Assembly (NCBI GenBank): GCA_900074745.1
Contig: LT598469.1
Location: forward strand, 186,001-250,000
Length of the DNA: 64,000 nucleotides
Direction of reading: 5' to 3'
Origin: Lachancea mirantina
Taxonomy: Eukaryota; Ascomycota; Saccharomycetes; Saccharomycetales; Saccharomycetaceae
Made by a program: the position numbers and the translations under genes. Below are positions 10,479-20,924 of the stretch, piece after piece. How positions within the stretch are numbered: position 1 is the first letter of the stretch; each line of letters opens with the position of its first letter. The notes under the pieces are model-generated. The model was not told the DNA's origin and searched no databases. It saw only the letters and a program-made list of their open reading frames with translations.

Positions 10479-11981
10479 ATGGATGTGGTTTTGAACATTT
10501 TGATAGGAATCTTCGTGTATGTCGGAATCGTGGCCGGGTCATTCTGGCCCAGTGTGTCTTATCAATCACAAGTGGCTTTGAGATCTCAGAGGGACATTAT
10601 GGCCAATGTTTCGATAGATCAGATCCCATTTGTTGGGATTAAGGTAAGCACGGTGTTTAATTCGAGTTGGGACAATATTACACAGGCTCTACAGGTGTTA
10701 AGTGGGGTTTTAGACGCTGGAATACAGACTCTTGTCGTTGACGTGAGCCTGGAAGAACAAGATAACGAGATTTCAGTGATGAACACGAACATGACATTGC
10801 GAGACGTTTTGGTGACGTTAGAGACTTATATGAGCTCGACCAATAATTATCTTGATGCCAATATCTTGAATTTGATGTTAAGAACCGACGAACGACGGAA
10901 TTCGCAGGCGGTGCCCGACTTGAATATGACGGCATATTTGGAGCAAAGCATACCATTGAGCAGGATATACATGCCGCAGAATTTGATGGAAGACCGACGA
11001 GAGGGGAATGCGTTTGATTTTGAGGGAAATATAAGCTCTTTCGGCTGGCCTCGGATGCAGAATTTTTTGTTTGAACAGCAGAAACGATTAATGATAACTG
11101 CGGTTGATGACGATACTGATAAGGTCCTGAATTCTTCTTTGATATTTGATTCGAATATTTTGACGTATCTGACCGACAATTCTTCCGTTGTTTGCCCACT
11201 AGCGACTCAGAGCGCCCTGGCAAGGACCGCTCAGTTTCAATGGCGATTTTTGGAGAATGAATTCAATCCTAAAGACATTTTTGAATACGTTAGATGTGGA
11301 TTTTCACCCATTATAACCAATGAATTTGATTCTCCAACGCTTCCAGGCATGGACAGCCTTTTAGAAAGTGCATTACTATGGTCATGGCAAATTGGACAAC
11401 CAGAAGAAGATGAGAGCTCAAAAAGTAACTCGACTTCGCTAATTGCATATCGTTGTGCGATTCTGCATTTCCAGGCTTTAAACGCAAGCAGTTACTGGAG
11501 GACCGGGAACTGCTATGTAAGCAAAGATGGGTTATGCCGATTGCTAAATAAACCCTTTGCCTGGTCACTGAGTACTTCCGAATCAGACTACTTCGAGTTG
11601 AACGATGATGACACTGATAGGAAATGTCCTCAAAATTTCGATTTATCTGTGCCCAAATCGCCCCTTCAACAAAGAGCTGTCGAGATATACTTGAGTACAT
11701 TGGAATCTCCCGATATGGACATCTGGATAGATCTGAACTCTATTGCTGTCCCGGATTGCTGGGTGGTAGGAGGTCCCTATGCATCCTGTCCTTACGAACA
11801 AAATGTCTCTGCCAGGAATTTTTTGCATATGCTGGCTCCGTCGTGTGTCTTTGCCGCCGTACTTCTTCTCATGATGATTTATCTGAATTGGCAGAAGGTA
11901 CCGATACAAGATAATAGAAAGAGCTGGAAAAGAGTTGTTAATTCATATTCAAGGTCGGAGTCTGAAGGTGTTCCGGCTTAG
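10479..11981 (+). CDS. MTC6: MTC6-like membrane glycoprotein
   Basis: The 500-residue product has an N-terminal hydrophobic signal (about residues 4-22), a long lumenal or extracellular body with many Asn-X-Ser/Thr sequons, and one membrane segment close to the C terminus (about 456-477) before a short basic tail. The motif LRSQRDIMANVSIDQIPFVG near residue 32, followed by an alternating strand resembling a PI-PLC-like barrel (GIQTLVVDVSL), is what I recall of Mtc6 (YHR151C), a protein linked genetically to telomere capping (cdc13-1). The neighbour PEX28 is YHR150W, and the two genes converge, supporting the call. The molecular role of Mtc6 is not well established. Confidence 0.82.
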   Translation: MDVVLNILIGIFVYVGIVAGSFWPSVSYQSQVALRSQRDIMANVSIDQIPFVGIKVSTVFNSSWDNITQALQVLSGVLDAGIQTLVVDVSLEEQDNEISVMNTNMTLRDVLVTLETYMSSTNNYLDANILNLMLRTDERRNSQAVPDLNMTAYLEQSIPLSRIYMPQNLMEDRREGNAFDFEGNISSFGWPRMQNFLFEQQKRLMITAVDDDTDKVLNSSLIFDSNILTYLTDNSSVVCPLATQSALARTAQFQWRFLENEFNPKDIFEYVRCGFSPIITNEFDSPTLPGMDSLLESALLWSWQIGQPEEDESSKSNSTSLIAYRCAILHFQALNASSYWRTGNCYVSKDGLCRLLNKPFAWSLSTSESDYFELNDDDTDRKCPQNFDLSVPKSPLQQRAVEIYLSTLESPDMDIWIDLNSIAVPDCWVVGGPYASCPYEQNVSARNFLHMLAPSCVFAAVLLLMMIYLNWQKVPIQDNRKSWKRVVNSYSRSESEGVPA

Positions 11982-12128
11982 GGACAGCGAAAACTCAACG
12001 ATCCTAAACCACTGTAATTTAGTTATGTTCTTTGTTGAAAAGGAACTTATTTGTTATTATATTCGTCAACCCACTTTGGCCTCAGCATCTATTTCTAAAT
12101 AGCTTCGAAAATTTCATAGATTTTACTT

Positions 12129-13751
12129 TCACATTCTGTAAGAAGGCTTACGAGCGGGTCTTGCATACCTAACCACCTTCCGTTTGAGCCTTCTTCTTTT
12201 GAAAGAATCGTCAACGAGGAAAAAGTCTTCATCGACTTTCAAATCTTTACCCCACTCAAGAGCCCACTTCGCGATATTGCAATCAATTTCCCAACCGGTA
12301 TTTCGCTCATACGACCAAGTAGCAGGCGCAAAGACGGAGTCCAAATCCTGGGTACCAGGAGGTGGCTTTTTGGCTTTGCGGAAGGAATCTGAAGGATCGA
12401 AGATACAAGGCGAATACAAATAAAAGTCCCATACGTGGGGGGTTATTCCTTGCTTGTAAATTTCGAAAATTTCCACAAATCTTTCCTCGGGCGGTTCATC
12501 AAGAATAATCCCATAGCGCTCAGTCCTGCTGAGCACTTCTTTACCCATCTCAATCTGTTCCTGTTTAACGATTTTGGTTAGCTTAGGGCGAAGTTTGGGG
12601 TGAATGGCTAACATAACAGCCCATACGCTCAGGCTGGAGACAACACTCCAATTTATGAATCTCCCAGCAATCCACAAAGGGATAATAGCTATGAGTCCGA
12701 CCAAAAATAAAGCTGTAGACCTGTGCTCTTCTTTGAACCCAGCAGTTCCGTAAATGAATTTTTCTAAACTATTCGAGAGCAACACGAGCATGGTCATAGA
12801 ATTTTGCAAATCTCTCAAATTGACCACAAATTCCATACTTTGTTTTATTTGATTAGCACGTATCGCGTTGATATCGTCTGCTCCGGTACGATAATCATAC
12901 TCGTGGACAGAATCGCCGTAACCCCAACTGGTACGTTTGCCTCCGCTGGCGAGAGAGACCAAAAGCGATTTCCCGTACACGTTACGTGACAGATACGCAC
13001 GTCTTCTCAAAGAATGTCGCTGAGTGTATCCCTGGATCATCAAACCATACAAGACGAAAAGCAGAGGTAAAATTGTGAGAAAAATGGGATCGAAACACAC
13101 TATGGTCACCACAATAAGCATGGTAACCGTTCCAGACGGGTTCCTCCATGCTAATAGTCGTATGACGCTGTCCTGAAATTCGAACACAGATCCCATCTTG
13201 GCCGTCAGAACTTTCAAATTGTTCGCAAAAATCGTCGCTGACAGCTTATCTCTGCGCCGTCTCGTTGGATCATTAACCCTTTGCGTAAAATGTTCTCTTT
13301 CTGGGAATTCCTCGGGCAAAATACGTGAAATCATTTTGTCCAGCAAAATATCGACAAAGTGCTCTTGCGTCTCTTCAACGGCCCTTGGGATAGCAGACTT
13401 CTTTGGGGTCACATCCTTAGCTTCCCCCGTAACACTTGACTCGTAGTCCTGCCTGAAATTCTCATCTTTCCAAAAACTGTCAGAACTCTCAGACTGTGCT
13501 GCGGTAGCGTATCTTTCAAAATCTTCTTCAATGGATATCTCGTCAGCCGTCTTACTGGCCCTGAACCTGGTCAAAGTCGCTTCAAAAAGCGAGCTCGCCA
13601 CTCCGTGTATCAGTTCTCGATTCGAAACCGTATCACCAGAGCCTCTCCCGCTTTCCGATGCCAATGTCGGCTCAACAGATTTCTCATATTTCCTCGCCAT
13701 TAGGTCGCCCAATAGAGATTTCTTATGCCCAAAAACCCGTGTTTCGCTCAT
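12129..13751 (-). CDS. PEX28: PEX28, peroxisomal membrane peroxin
   Basis: A 540-residue protein of the Pex24/Pex28-Pex29 type. A hydrophilic N terminus is followed by two hydrophobic pairs (about 208-238, where TVTMLIVVTIVCFDPIFLTI lies, and about 345-385). The C-terminal dysferlin-like region (about 405-510) has the paired aromatic motifs typical of the DysFN/DysFC fold (WDFYLYSPCIFDP and WSYERNTGWEID). Pex28 controls peroxisome number, size and distribution and localises to ER-peroxisome contacts. The ATG at 13751 gives a length near the S. cerevisiae protein (579). It converges with MTC6, matching YHR150W/YHR151C. Confidence 0.92.
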   Translation of the reverse strand: MSETRVFGHKKSLLGDLMARKYEKSVEPTLASESGRGSGDTVSNRELIHGVASSLFEATLTRFRASKTADEISIEEDFERYATAAQSESSDSFWKDENFRQDYESSVTGEAKDVTPKKSAIPRAVEETQEHFVDILLDKMISRILPEEFPEREHFTQRVNDPTRRRRDKLSATIFANNLKVLTAKMGSVFEFQDSVIRLLAWRNPSGTVTMLIVVTIVCFDPIFLTILPLLFVLYGLMIQGYTQRHSLRRRAYLSRNVYGKSLLVSLASGGKRTSWGYGDSVHEYDYRTGADDINAIRANQIKQSMEFVVNLRDLQNSMTMLVLLSNSLEKFIYGTAGFKEEHRSTALFLVGLIAIIPLWIAGRFINWSVVSSLSVWAVMLAIHPKLRPKLTKIVKQEQIEMGKEVLSRTERYGIILDEPPEERFVEIFEIYKQGITPHVWDFYLYSPCIFDPSDSFRKAKKPPPGTQDLDSVFAPATWSYERNTGWEIDCNIAKWALEWGKDLKVDEDFFLVDDSFKRRRLKRKVVRYARPARKPSYRM

Positions 13752-14082
13752 CTGACAAATTTTTAGCGCCTATTAATGTGTTTTCAATTATTCAGTTCCC
13801 ATCACGACCCTTAAAGCGCGTTTATCGTGGTTTTCAAAGGCCTCAAATGATCTCATTCCCTAATGTTGATATTTCAAGATTTGAGGATGCCTCACAATTA
13901 GAGGGAGTTGATCGGAGCACGTGATCAACTTTTCGAGAGAAGTAAGCCTTTGGGTTCACATCGTGAGAGTGACAAGCTAGATACTTAGCAGTTAAGCCAA
14001 TTATTGTTGTTATTATTTTAGCCTTAAGGAGTTTACACGGTTTTGATATTAGACGTTTTCTTGGTAACAGCCTCTTCTGTTT
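13752..14082. other. PEX28 upstream / AMA1 downstream spacer
   Basis: 331 bp between two minus-strand genes. It holds a CACGTG box (13918-13923) about 170 bp before the PEX28 start, inside the near-palindrome TGATC-N(4)-CACGTGATCA. No other feature was seen. Confidence 0.45.
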
Positions 14083-16153
14083 TCATCTTATGATGCTGTC
14101 GCTGTCGTGAATTCCCTCGTGAAACTCTATCAAATCGCTGCCATAAATGCCCTTACGGTGTGCTTCTTGTATTCTAGATTTGGCAGAACCCCATAATTTA
14201 TAGAACCGAATGGTTTCGTCATTAGTGGCCACGCAAATGGAACTGAAATCTGGCGATGATACTGCACTCAGAACTCGCAACGCGGTCGCCGAACGTACTT
14301 CCATTACGGGTTCTAGCGAAGGGTAGGTGTACACTGTAATCAAAGCTGGCTTTTCAATGTCCCCAAATCCAAACGTAGCGACAATTTGAGCGTGGGTCAC
14401 GGACCATATGAGAGACGTAATTTGACCTGGAGCTTTAATTTCTTGTAGTAAAGTGCCGGATTGTGTGTGCCAAAACCGCATGGTACGATCCTTACTGCCG
14501 CCTCCGGTAGCCAGAAGTGATTTGGACCAAGGACAGAACGCCACGGCTTTGACAGCCGCTTTGTGCGGCAAGACAAACTGTAAAACCGGTGAACACAGAT
14601 TTTGAATGTCCCAAATGGTACATGTATTATCGTTCCCACCAATTGCTAGCTGACGCGTTTGTTCATTCAGGGAAAGTCCTGGTAATTAAGTTAGTAAAAC
14701 AGGTTTTAATCAGCGTGGGGATAAAGAGTATCTCTCGTTTATTTAAAATACCGCACACTTGTTGAGTCTGGGCTTTGAACCTGGATATTGTAGCTAATGT
14801 CCACTTTATTATCACGCCGCCCGTATTTCTTTTATAGTTGACTGACTCTGTCGAGGCTTCAACCTCACTAGGAAATGATTCTTCCGGTTCCAAATCTTGG
14901 CTGCGATCGTAGTCATTCCCATGGCTGTATCCGGAATTCAATCCGTCAAGACCTGAGGGTCTTCCTGTCCTGTACGCGGAACCATCGGTGTTTGCGCCAG
15001 TGCTGGCGCCAGCTCTGACGCCGGTGTCTTCAAAATTGGGTTGAACCTCAACCACATGGACATCACCTGTCTCTCCACCGACCAGCAGCGCACTCTTGTC
15101 CCCGATTTCAAACCATTCGATGCAGCAGATACCTTTGATGGTTTTGTCACCAGAGAAGCACAAAGGCTTTGACGTGGCGCCGGTGGCATTGATATCAAGC
15201 TGTTGATCGAACAACATCAAGCGTCCCTGTTTAGTGCCCACGACTAAAAGCTCATCATAGGGCGAAAATGAAACACAGGTGACTAAATCGTTGCGAGAAT
15301 GCAAATACGAATAATGCAAAACGTTGATGGCACCTCTCGTGTCGGACCAAATGTAAACAGCGCTGCCCAGTCCAACGACAATGCTGTGGGTTATTGGAGA
15401 CCACGAAACCAGATTTGAATAAAAGTCGTTTCGCAACGACGGTGCATCCAGAACGCGGTATGGCGCATGCGATTTGGGACGTCTGGCAAGTCGCGCATTG
15501 ACTGGAACCATGCTCCGTGTGCCAAGACTGCCTGAAAATGCCTGGGACGTCAAATAGGCAGCGGCTTGTCGTGGTGGAAGTAAAGACACTAAAGGGTCAA
15601 TTGTGAGATGATTGAGCGCGATTTCGCGCATCTGACCCTCTGTTCCCGCTGTCGGTGCGTTTTGTAGTTTGCGAGACACAGAAGGTGAAAACTGGTACAC
15701 TCTTCCGGCCGATTGAAACCCCAAAGCGTCTGCAATGTAACACCTATGGATTTTTTGGCGAGACGGACAATCCTCGGCTTGCTTGGAACTTGTGTCTGGA
15801 GTCTCCGGCGCTGCTGTCGCCGTGATGGAGTTGTAATGCCGGGTAGACCGCAGACTGACGAAAAAGTCCGGTGAGCTCAGATGCGTGGGCGACAGCGATT
15901 GTTCCGAGAGTTGGCAGGTTTCGAAATCAATGGTCTTGAGCCGTTCCATGGCTCTATAGGCCTGTTGTGACGCTTTTTTCGGAATGAATCGATCGGCGGC
16001 GGCAACGTTGCCGCCGCCACGAATGGTTTCGCTTTTCTCCGTAGACCGTTTTGGCGTGCTAGCGGCCTGAATCTTCACCGTTTGGATTCTGTTTTGCCCA
16101 CGAACCTGTTTTTTGGTACATTTCCCACAACTTTTGTCGGGCGTATTGGACAT
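14083..16153 (-). CDS. AMA1: AMA1, meiotic APC/C activator with WD40 repeats; two exons
   Basis: Joining exon 1 (16153-14752) to exon 2 (14678-14083) gives 665 residues. The N-terminal part has a C-box (DRFIPKK, residues 54-60) used to dock on the anaphase-promoting complex. The middle has the Cdc20/Cdh1-type block CYIADALGFQSAGRVYQFSP. The C-terminal half is a WD40 propeller (about 235-650), and the protein ends in Ile-Arg, the IR tail. This is the Cdc20/Cdh1/Ama1 family; an intron near the 3' end, position YGR225W and the unusual donor identify meiosis-specific Ama1. S. cerevisiae Ama1 is 593 residues. Unspliced mRNA would add about 29 codons and stop within the propeller. The joint restores the WD motif QVCGLSLNEQTRQLAIGGND. 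The start ATG at 16153 is the first in frame. Confidence 0.92.
14679..14751 (-). other. AMA1 intron (73 nt)
   Basis: Read on the minus strand, the intron begins GTATTT at 14751 (consensus is GTATGT), has a perfect TACTAAC branch site (14696-14690) and ends in ACCAG at 14679. Splicing changes phase (exon 1 is 3n+1) and restores the WD40 frame. About 20 nt after the donor lies ATACTCTT (14731-14724), one base from the S. cerevisiae Mer1 splicing enhancer AYACCCUU. The branch A is only about 12 nt before the 3' splice site. Confidence 0.88.
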
Positions 16154-16435
16154 AGTCCCCCAAAGGCGCCGGAATTCAACCGGTAGTGTAACTCCCTTAT
16201 CGGTATTGCGGAGGTGTAACCTGCGCGAAGTGTGTGGTTATATATGAAACTTAGGGCGCTTGTCAAAGTCAAGCACTTTAAAAGCGAGCAAACTATAGAA
16301 GCGAAGGTAGACTAACTATATAATCAGTCAGGTGGTTGATTTTGTTGGTTGATAAAGCGAGTGGTAAGAAGGTAAGTTTTCTGAGTATCGCGTCAGTTTA
16401 TTTCAAAGCGATATCTTGTGGTCGTCGAGAGTGGT

Positions 16436-19201
16436 CACGTGATCGCGACAAATCTTGAACGGTTGCCGGCAAATCAAGGCACGAAACGGAATTCATAGTA
16501 ACCATGTGGGGGATTCACAGGGCAGGTTTTAGTCAGTGTCCTTTAGAGGTTCGGTCAAGTCATGTTACCAGGGCTTTGATGGGTCAATTACTTTATATAA
16601 AAGTGAGAAATTCCAAAAAAAATATGAAAATATCATATCTTACTTTTGCTTGCCGGCTTCTTCCGAAATGTTCAATCGGTTGTTCATGTTTTTATTTACC
16701 TAAGAGATATCCCGCATCGAGTACTTACCACTTCTTGATCAACTTATCCTCTCCAAGACTGGCTATATCGTCTTTCATTGAGGTCACGTGATATCATTTC
16801 ACAGTCATCGTTTCTTAAAGTGATGTACCTGGTGAAGAATATGCCAAACAAATGGAGCGGACCAACTATATACCTGCCCCTGCGATTTCCCCATGGGCTG
16901 GTTTGCAGCCTCTCGCTCTATCCTTTTGTGTGTTGTGCGAACTATGTGGTCACGTGCAGCATATTAGGATCACTTTTAAGCAACCTTTAGGATAACGTTC
17001 GAGCTAGGAACAGCCTATCAGTCGTGATGTTAACGAAGAAGGGCTTTCTTCAGATATTGGGAAGAGATAGCTAGGAGGTGATATTGCCAGGTTTGCTTTG
17101 TGGGTAGTAGCTATCACGTGACCGCGATGACGGAACATCATGAAAGAATTGAACGAATGGTTCGCATTCTTTAGCAAGACTTGGAAGGTTAATCGATTCC
17201 AGTGATGGTCACGGAGTAATTGCAAGACCGAGATCACGCTATTATCCGGCTGATTGTCGGGAGAAAAGTTTCGACCTTTGGCCATATATGATACAACGAG
17301 GTTTACACAGGTAATATTTTCAAGTTAGTCTTGGAATACGGACGTTGTCAGTACTCGAGAACTTTACAATCTGGAAACCTATGAACAAAATGAATAATTC
17401 AGCAACCTGGCGATGACCGACGCCGGTCAACCTCAGTATAAATGTACCGCTAAAGGAAGATTACCCAGAGTGGGAATCCTTGCGAACATTTTAATAGTAG
17501 GGAAAATCAGTAATTGCCTGTACCGAGGCACTGGCTCGGTAAGTAAGTCATCTCCTCATCAGGTCAGGGAACCATTTGAAAGGGCAAGAGAAATTGGTAA
17601 CTTAGTAGAGGTCCCGACAATACCAACAAAATCGATGGCTGTTTCTTTCCAGTTGGAAAACATTCTGTCTTGATTGAATTATCAAGAGAATGTTAAATGT
17701 GAAAATCTCATATCTTCAGTACATCGCATTAGAGAACCAAGAGGTTGAAAAAGGGACGCATTGGGTAGTTGTGGGTACCTCTGTGGACTTTCTAGCCTGC
17801 CGTCAGTGACTTCTCCTCTCAGAATTTCGAACGAGTAACATTTAGTTTCTCGCGAAGCCACAATGAATTTTGAAAACACACGACCCCTGAGCCCACTTAC
17901 GAGTAAATGGCAGAGCATAGACTTGAACAAGCAAAGGAACCTCTTTGTTTACATTTATAAAGTCAAAAAGCTGGTTGAGAAGTCGCTTGGGGTTGAATAT
18001 TTAAAAAACGAAAATCAGGCAATACGTTTGATTTACAAAACAACGGGCAAGGATTGGATAATTCTCAAAAAGATTCTTCCATGCCTGGATCTTAAACAAG
18101 TCCTAAAGCCGACTCACAGGTATGGAGAATTCTGTGTTGATACCAACCACGTCACATGGCGCAAATTCGAAATCTTCCGCAGAAATGGAAAACAACAGGC
18201 ACCTGGAAACTATTCAAGGCAATTAAAGTCCTGCAATGGTAATGAAGTTGCAAATGTTGCAACGAATTGCTCATGCGCCAAGATAAGGAGGCCAAGAGAG
18301 GGCCCAGGAAGCACCATAAGCAAATTGTCCACAGAGAGCACCATGAGGAAACCCACTGAGGGCCTCTCATATTCGCTGGTCTGATAGACAGTGAAAATTG
18401 ATTTTCGATTTTAAGATGAACACTAATTCAGTCAGCGAAGACGAACTGAAGAGTGTGAGTGTGTTGAGAAGGTCGATGCCCAGGATCAGCAGATTACCCT
18501 CGTCACTAAGGTCTCATACTAAAAAATAAGGATTGTACACCGTGGCGCTTCTCTATCCCACCAAATTTATTATTACCGCATCGCAACAGCGACAGGGTGA
18601 TAAGCTCTCAATACTCGATGCATTTTTACAATTAAGAAAATCACGAACGGAAGGCGAACAATTCGGGTCAAGCGATGTAATATTTAGGTGACAGAGGCTG
18701 GTCGCCTACGGACTCTTTAGCTCTATTTAATGATTAACGGCCTCAACAATACAATACATCGGTATTGAGCCTTCTTACGCCTTATTCACAACTGGTAACA
18801 TGTTGTTGTATTGTACGAACAATGTAATTCGTCGCATGTCACTTTTGATGATATACAAGCCGAAGTGTTTATGCCATGCGTCACTATTCTTTGACTCCAT
18901 AGCTGGTTTAATTTCAGTGTTGAGGTGTATTTTCGGGACCTTCTTGAAAGGACTCCACTTTGGCTGACATCGTTTTCTCTTAAACGTTTCAGACCATCAT
19001 TTCGATTCTCATTCTGACATCGTGGTCACGTGCTTGTATCAGCCAAATAATATCACCCATCGTTGGACATTTTAGTAGATCAAAAATACGACTCTCCTTG
19101 AACCATACATAACGACTTCGGTGCGTTTCGGGGCCCTTCTACTGCACCGATTCCCAGGTTGATTCGAGCTTTCATGGCTTTCTGGGCAGCTTGGTCACGT
19201 G
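16436..19201. promoter_or_regulatory. Cluster of six GGTCACGTG sites (Cbf1/bHLH-type boxes)
   Basis: CACGTG cores lie at 16436-16441, 16785-16790, 16951-16956, 17115-17120, 19027-19032 and 19196-19201. All six are extended to the 9-mer GGTCACGTG (the fourth on the minus strand), and two share the longer form GTGGTCACGTGC. GTCACGTG is a perfect match to the Cbf1 consensus RTCACRTG; Pho4, Tye7 and Rtg-type bHLH proteins bind related cores. The same 9-mer recurs at 43385-43393 and 60149-60157. Binding is inferred. Confidence 0.65.
17863..18384 (+). CDS. Uncharacterised open reading frame in gene-poor region
   Basis: An ATG-initiated frame of 173 codons. I do not recognise the product. The first 110 residues look protein-like, lysine- and aromatic-rich with probable helices (for example NLFVYIYKVKKLVEKSLG and DWIILKKILPCLDLKQVL). 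The last 60 are serine/threonine- and basic-rich and less convincing. No membrane segment, signal peptide or known motif is visible. It lies alone between AMA1 and HSV2, more than 1.2 kb from either. It could be a lineage-specific gene, the decayed remains of a gene, or chance. Confidence 0.3.
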   Translation: MNFENTRPLSPLTSKWQSIDLNKQRNLFVYIYKVKKLVEKSLGVEYLKNENQAIRLIYKTTGKDWIILKKILPCLDLKQVLKPTHRYGEFCVDTNHVTWRKFEIFRRNGKQQAPGNYSRQLKSCNGNEVANVATNCSCAKIRRPREGPGSTISKLSTESTMRKPTEGLSYSLV

Positions 19202-19658
19202 AAAACACACGTATGTGAGCGAACAAGCGAGCTAGGCCAATCCACAAGATAGGAGACTTCTACAAGGGTGGCCACACACTAATGGAACATCTACTACAGC
19301 CAAAGAGAACGCTTGGCGCGCAATAGTTATATCACGCGACCTATATCACTTCGCACTAAACTGACATTATAACAGCTGGGTATGACATCCATTGGGCAAG
19401 GCAGGCCAAAAAGGCACTCATGCATACTTTCCACTACTGATAGGCTTGCAAAAATTTGACACTGGCAGTGACTCGTTAGTTCTGTGCCGCTATAATGCTA
19501 AGAAAGCTCACTACGTACAACACGACATTGCCCTCGTTAAGGTATCTCCATCGTTGATTTCTCATACAAAACATAACGACATTTGTCCAACGATAGGAGA
19601 ACATACCGAGAGCAGAGTTGCCCCATCACGCGCATTGGGACCCGTTTCCAAACCCTGC

Positions 19659-20924
19659 ATGAATACTCGAACGCCAATCGTTGAATACAAGGACGTAACT
19701 GGTGCCAGGTTTTTGAACGTGAACTTCAACCAGGATTATACGTGTTTCAGTTGTTCTTCTCAAACCGGGTTTTTGATTTACAATGCGGATCCACTCGATT
19801 GCAAGCTGAGTAAGCAGTTTTCGAATGCGAACGCATGCGGGATCGGGCTCACGTGCATGCTTTACCGCACTAACTATTTGGCGCTCGTCGGTGGGGGCAG
19901 AAGGCCCAAATATCCGCAGAACAAGCTTGTCGTGTGGGATGATCTACAACAGACGGAGTCCATTACACTGGGGTTCATGTCCCAGATCCAGGACATTTTC
20001 CTGTCCCGTGTCAATATCATTGTCGTTCTAGACAGTGCCATTGAAATTTACACCTTTGGTTCCAAACCCCGGAGACTCGTTTCTTTGCTCGACACGTGCG
20101 CGGGCGCAAGTGCCGATTTTGTCGTTTGCCAAAGTCCCCGCAGAAGATCTTCGTCTGCGAACGCTCCTGCGGGAAGTGACGCAACTGTCATGCGTGGAAT
20201 CCTGGCGTTTCCATCGGGTCGCAATCCTGGTCAAGTGCAGATTGCAGACCTGTCGCATTTGCAATCAAGCGAAATTCAAGAAGACACCAGTGTCCAACTT
20301 CCAACCTCGATCATTAAAGCTCACAAGACTCCCATTCGGCGCATCAAATTGAGCCCTAACGGGAACATGGTCGCGACTTGTTCCGTACAGGGTACTATCG
20401 TTCGCATCTTCAGCACCCAAAATGGGACTTTACTCAAAGAATTACGGCGAGGATTGGATCGCGCAGATATATACGAAATGGCATGGAGTTTGCGTGGCAA
20501 TCGTCTTGCGGTTGTGAGCGACAAACAGACTTTACACATTTTCCAAATTAGTGACGACGACGGTGACAACAAGAACAAGACTCATATGCTCAAAGATGTT
20601 CCCCTGTTGTGGAAACCTAAATATTTGGCATCGACCTGGTCCATGTGTTCTCGGCATCTGGACTCTGCGGTGCGCGGGAAAAACGATATTAATGACAAGG
20701 CTTTTAACAACGACAGGTGCAAGATAGGATGGTGTCACGACGGCGAGGAGGACTCATTAGTTTTGGTTTGGAGAGACAGCGGCATATGGGAAAAATATGT
20801 CATGTTAGAGAGGGAAAATAAAGTCTATACGGTAAGCGAGAGTTTACCAACAGGTTCGCCGCCACAATCTGGTGCACCCAAGAAAAGATGGGAAGTAGTA
20901 AGGGCCAGTTGGAGACAGTTGTAA
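19659..20924 (+). CDS. HSV2: HSV2, PROPPIN phosphoinositide-binding WD40 protein
   Basis: From the ATG at 19659 the product is 421 residues and starts MNTRTPIVEYKDV, aligning with the start of S. cerevisiae Hsv2 (448 residues). It forms a seven-bladed WD40-like propeller with the PROPPIN phosphoinositide-binding motif LRRG at residues 262-265 (FRRG in other members), between FSTQNGTLLKE and DRADIYEM. The blocks NVNFNQDYTCFS, MLYRTNYLALVGGG and LPTSIIKAHKTPIRRIKLS are typical. Hsv2 binds PI3P and PI(3,5)P2 and acts in piecemeal microautophagy of the nucleus. The frame stays open 91 codons upstream without an ATG, so the ATG is preferred. It is convergent with PET54, as YGR223C/YGR222W. Confidence 0.94.
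   Translation: MNTRTPIVEYKDVTGARFLNVNFNQDYTCFSCSSQTGFLIYNADPLDCKLSKQFSNANACGIGLTCMLYRTNYLALVGGGRRPKYPQNKLVVWDDLQQTESITLGFMSQIQDIFLSRVNIIVVLDSAIEIYTFGSKPRRLVSLLDTCAGASADFVVCQSPRRRSSSANAPAGSDATVMRGILAFPSGRNPGQVQIADLSHLQSSEIQEDTSVQLPTSIIKAHKTPIRRIKLSPNGNMVATCSVQGTIVRIFSTQNGTLLKELRRGLDRADIYEMAWSLRGNRLAVVSDKQTLHIFQISDDDGDNKNKTHMLKDVPLLWKPKYLASTWSMCSRHLDSAVRGKNDINDKAFNNDRCKIGWCHDGEEDSLVLVWRDSGIWEKYVMLERENKVYTVSESLPTGSPPQSGAPKKRWEVVRASWRQL

Larger units (their letters stand above)
16154..19658. other. 3.5 kb gene-poor region between AMA1 and HSV2
   Basis: This is the longest stretch without a recognised gene. In S. cerevisiae the corresponding interval holds AZR1, of which I see no trace. It contains six CACGTG boxes (16436, 16785, 16951, 17115, 19027, 19196), each within GGTCACGTG on one strand or the other. 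There is one 173-codon open frame (17863-18384) listed separately, and an 86-codon frame (17413-17673) that I do not call. The 3' end (19386-19658) is open in the HSV2 frame but has no ATG. I looked for U1, U2, U4, U6, U3, SRP and RNase P RNA signatures and found none. Confidence 0.6.

Noticed and set aside
16436-16790. Point centromere (GTCACGTG as CDEI and TTCCGAAA near 16671-16678 as CDEIII core)
   Set aside because: The intervening DNA from the real CDEI-type site is not uniformly AT-rich, spacing is wrong, the full CDEIII consensus is absent, and the syntenic S. cerevisiae interval is far from any centromere.
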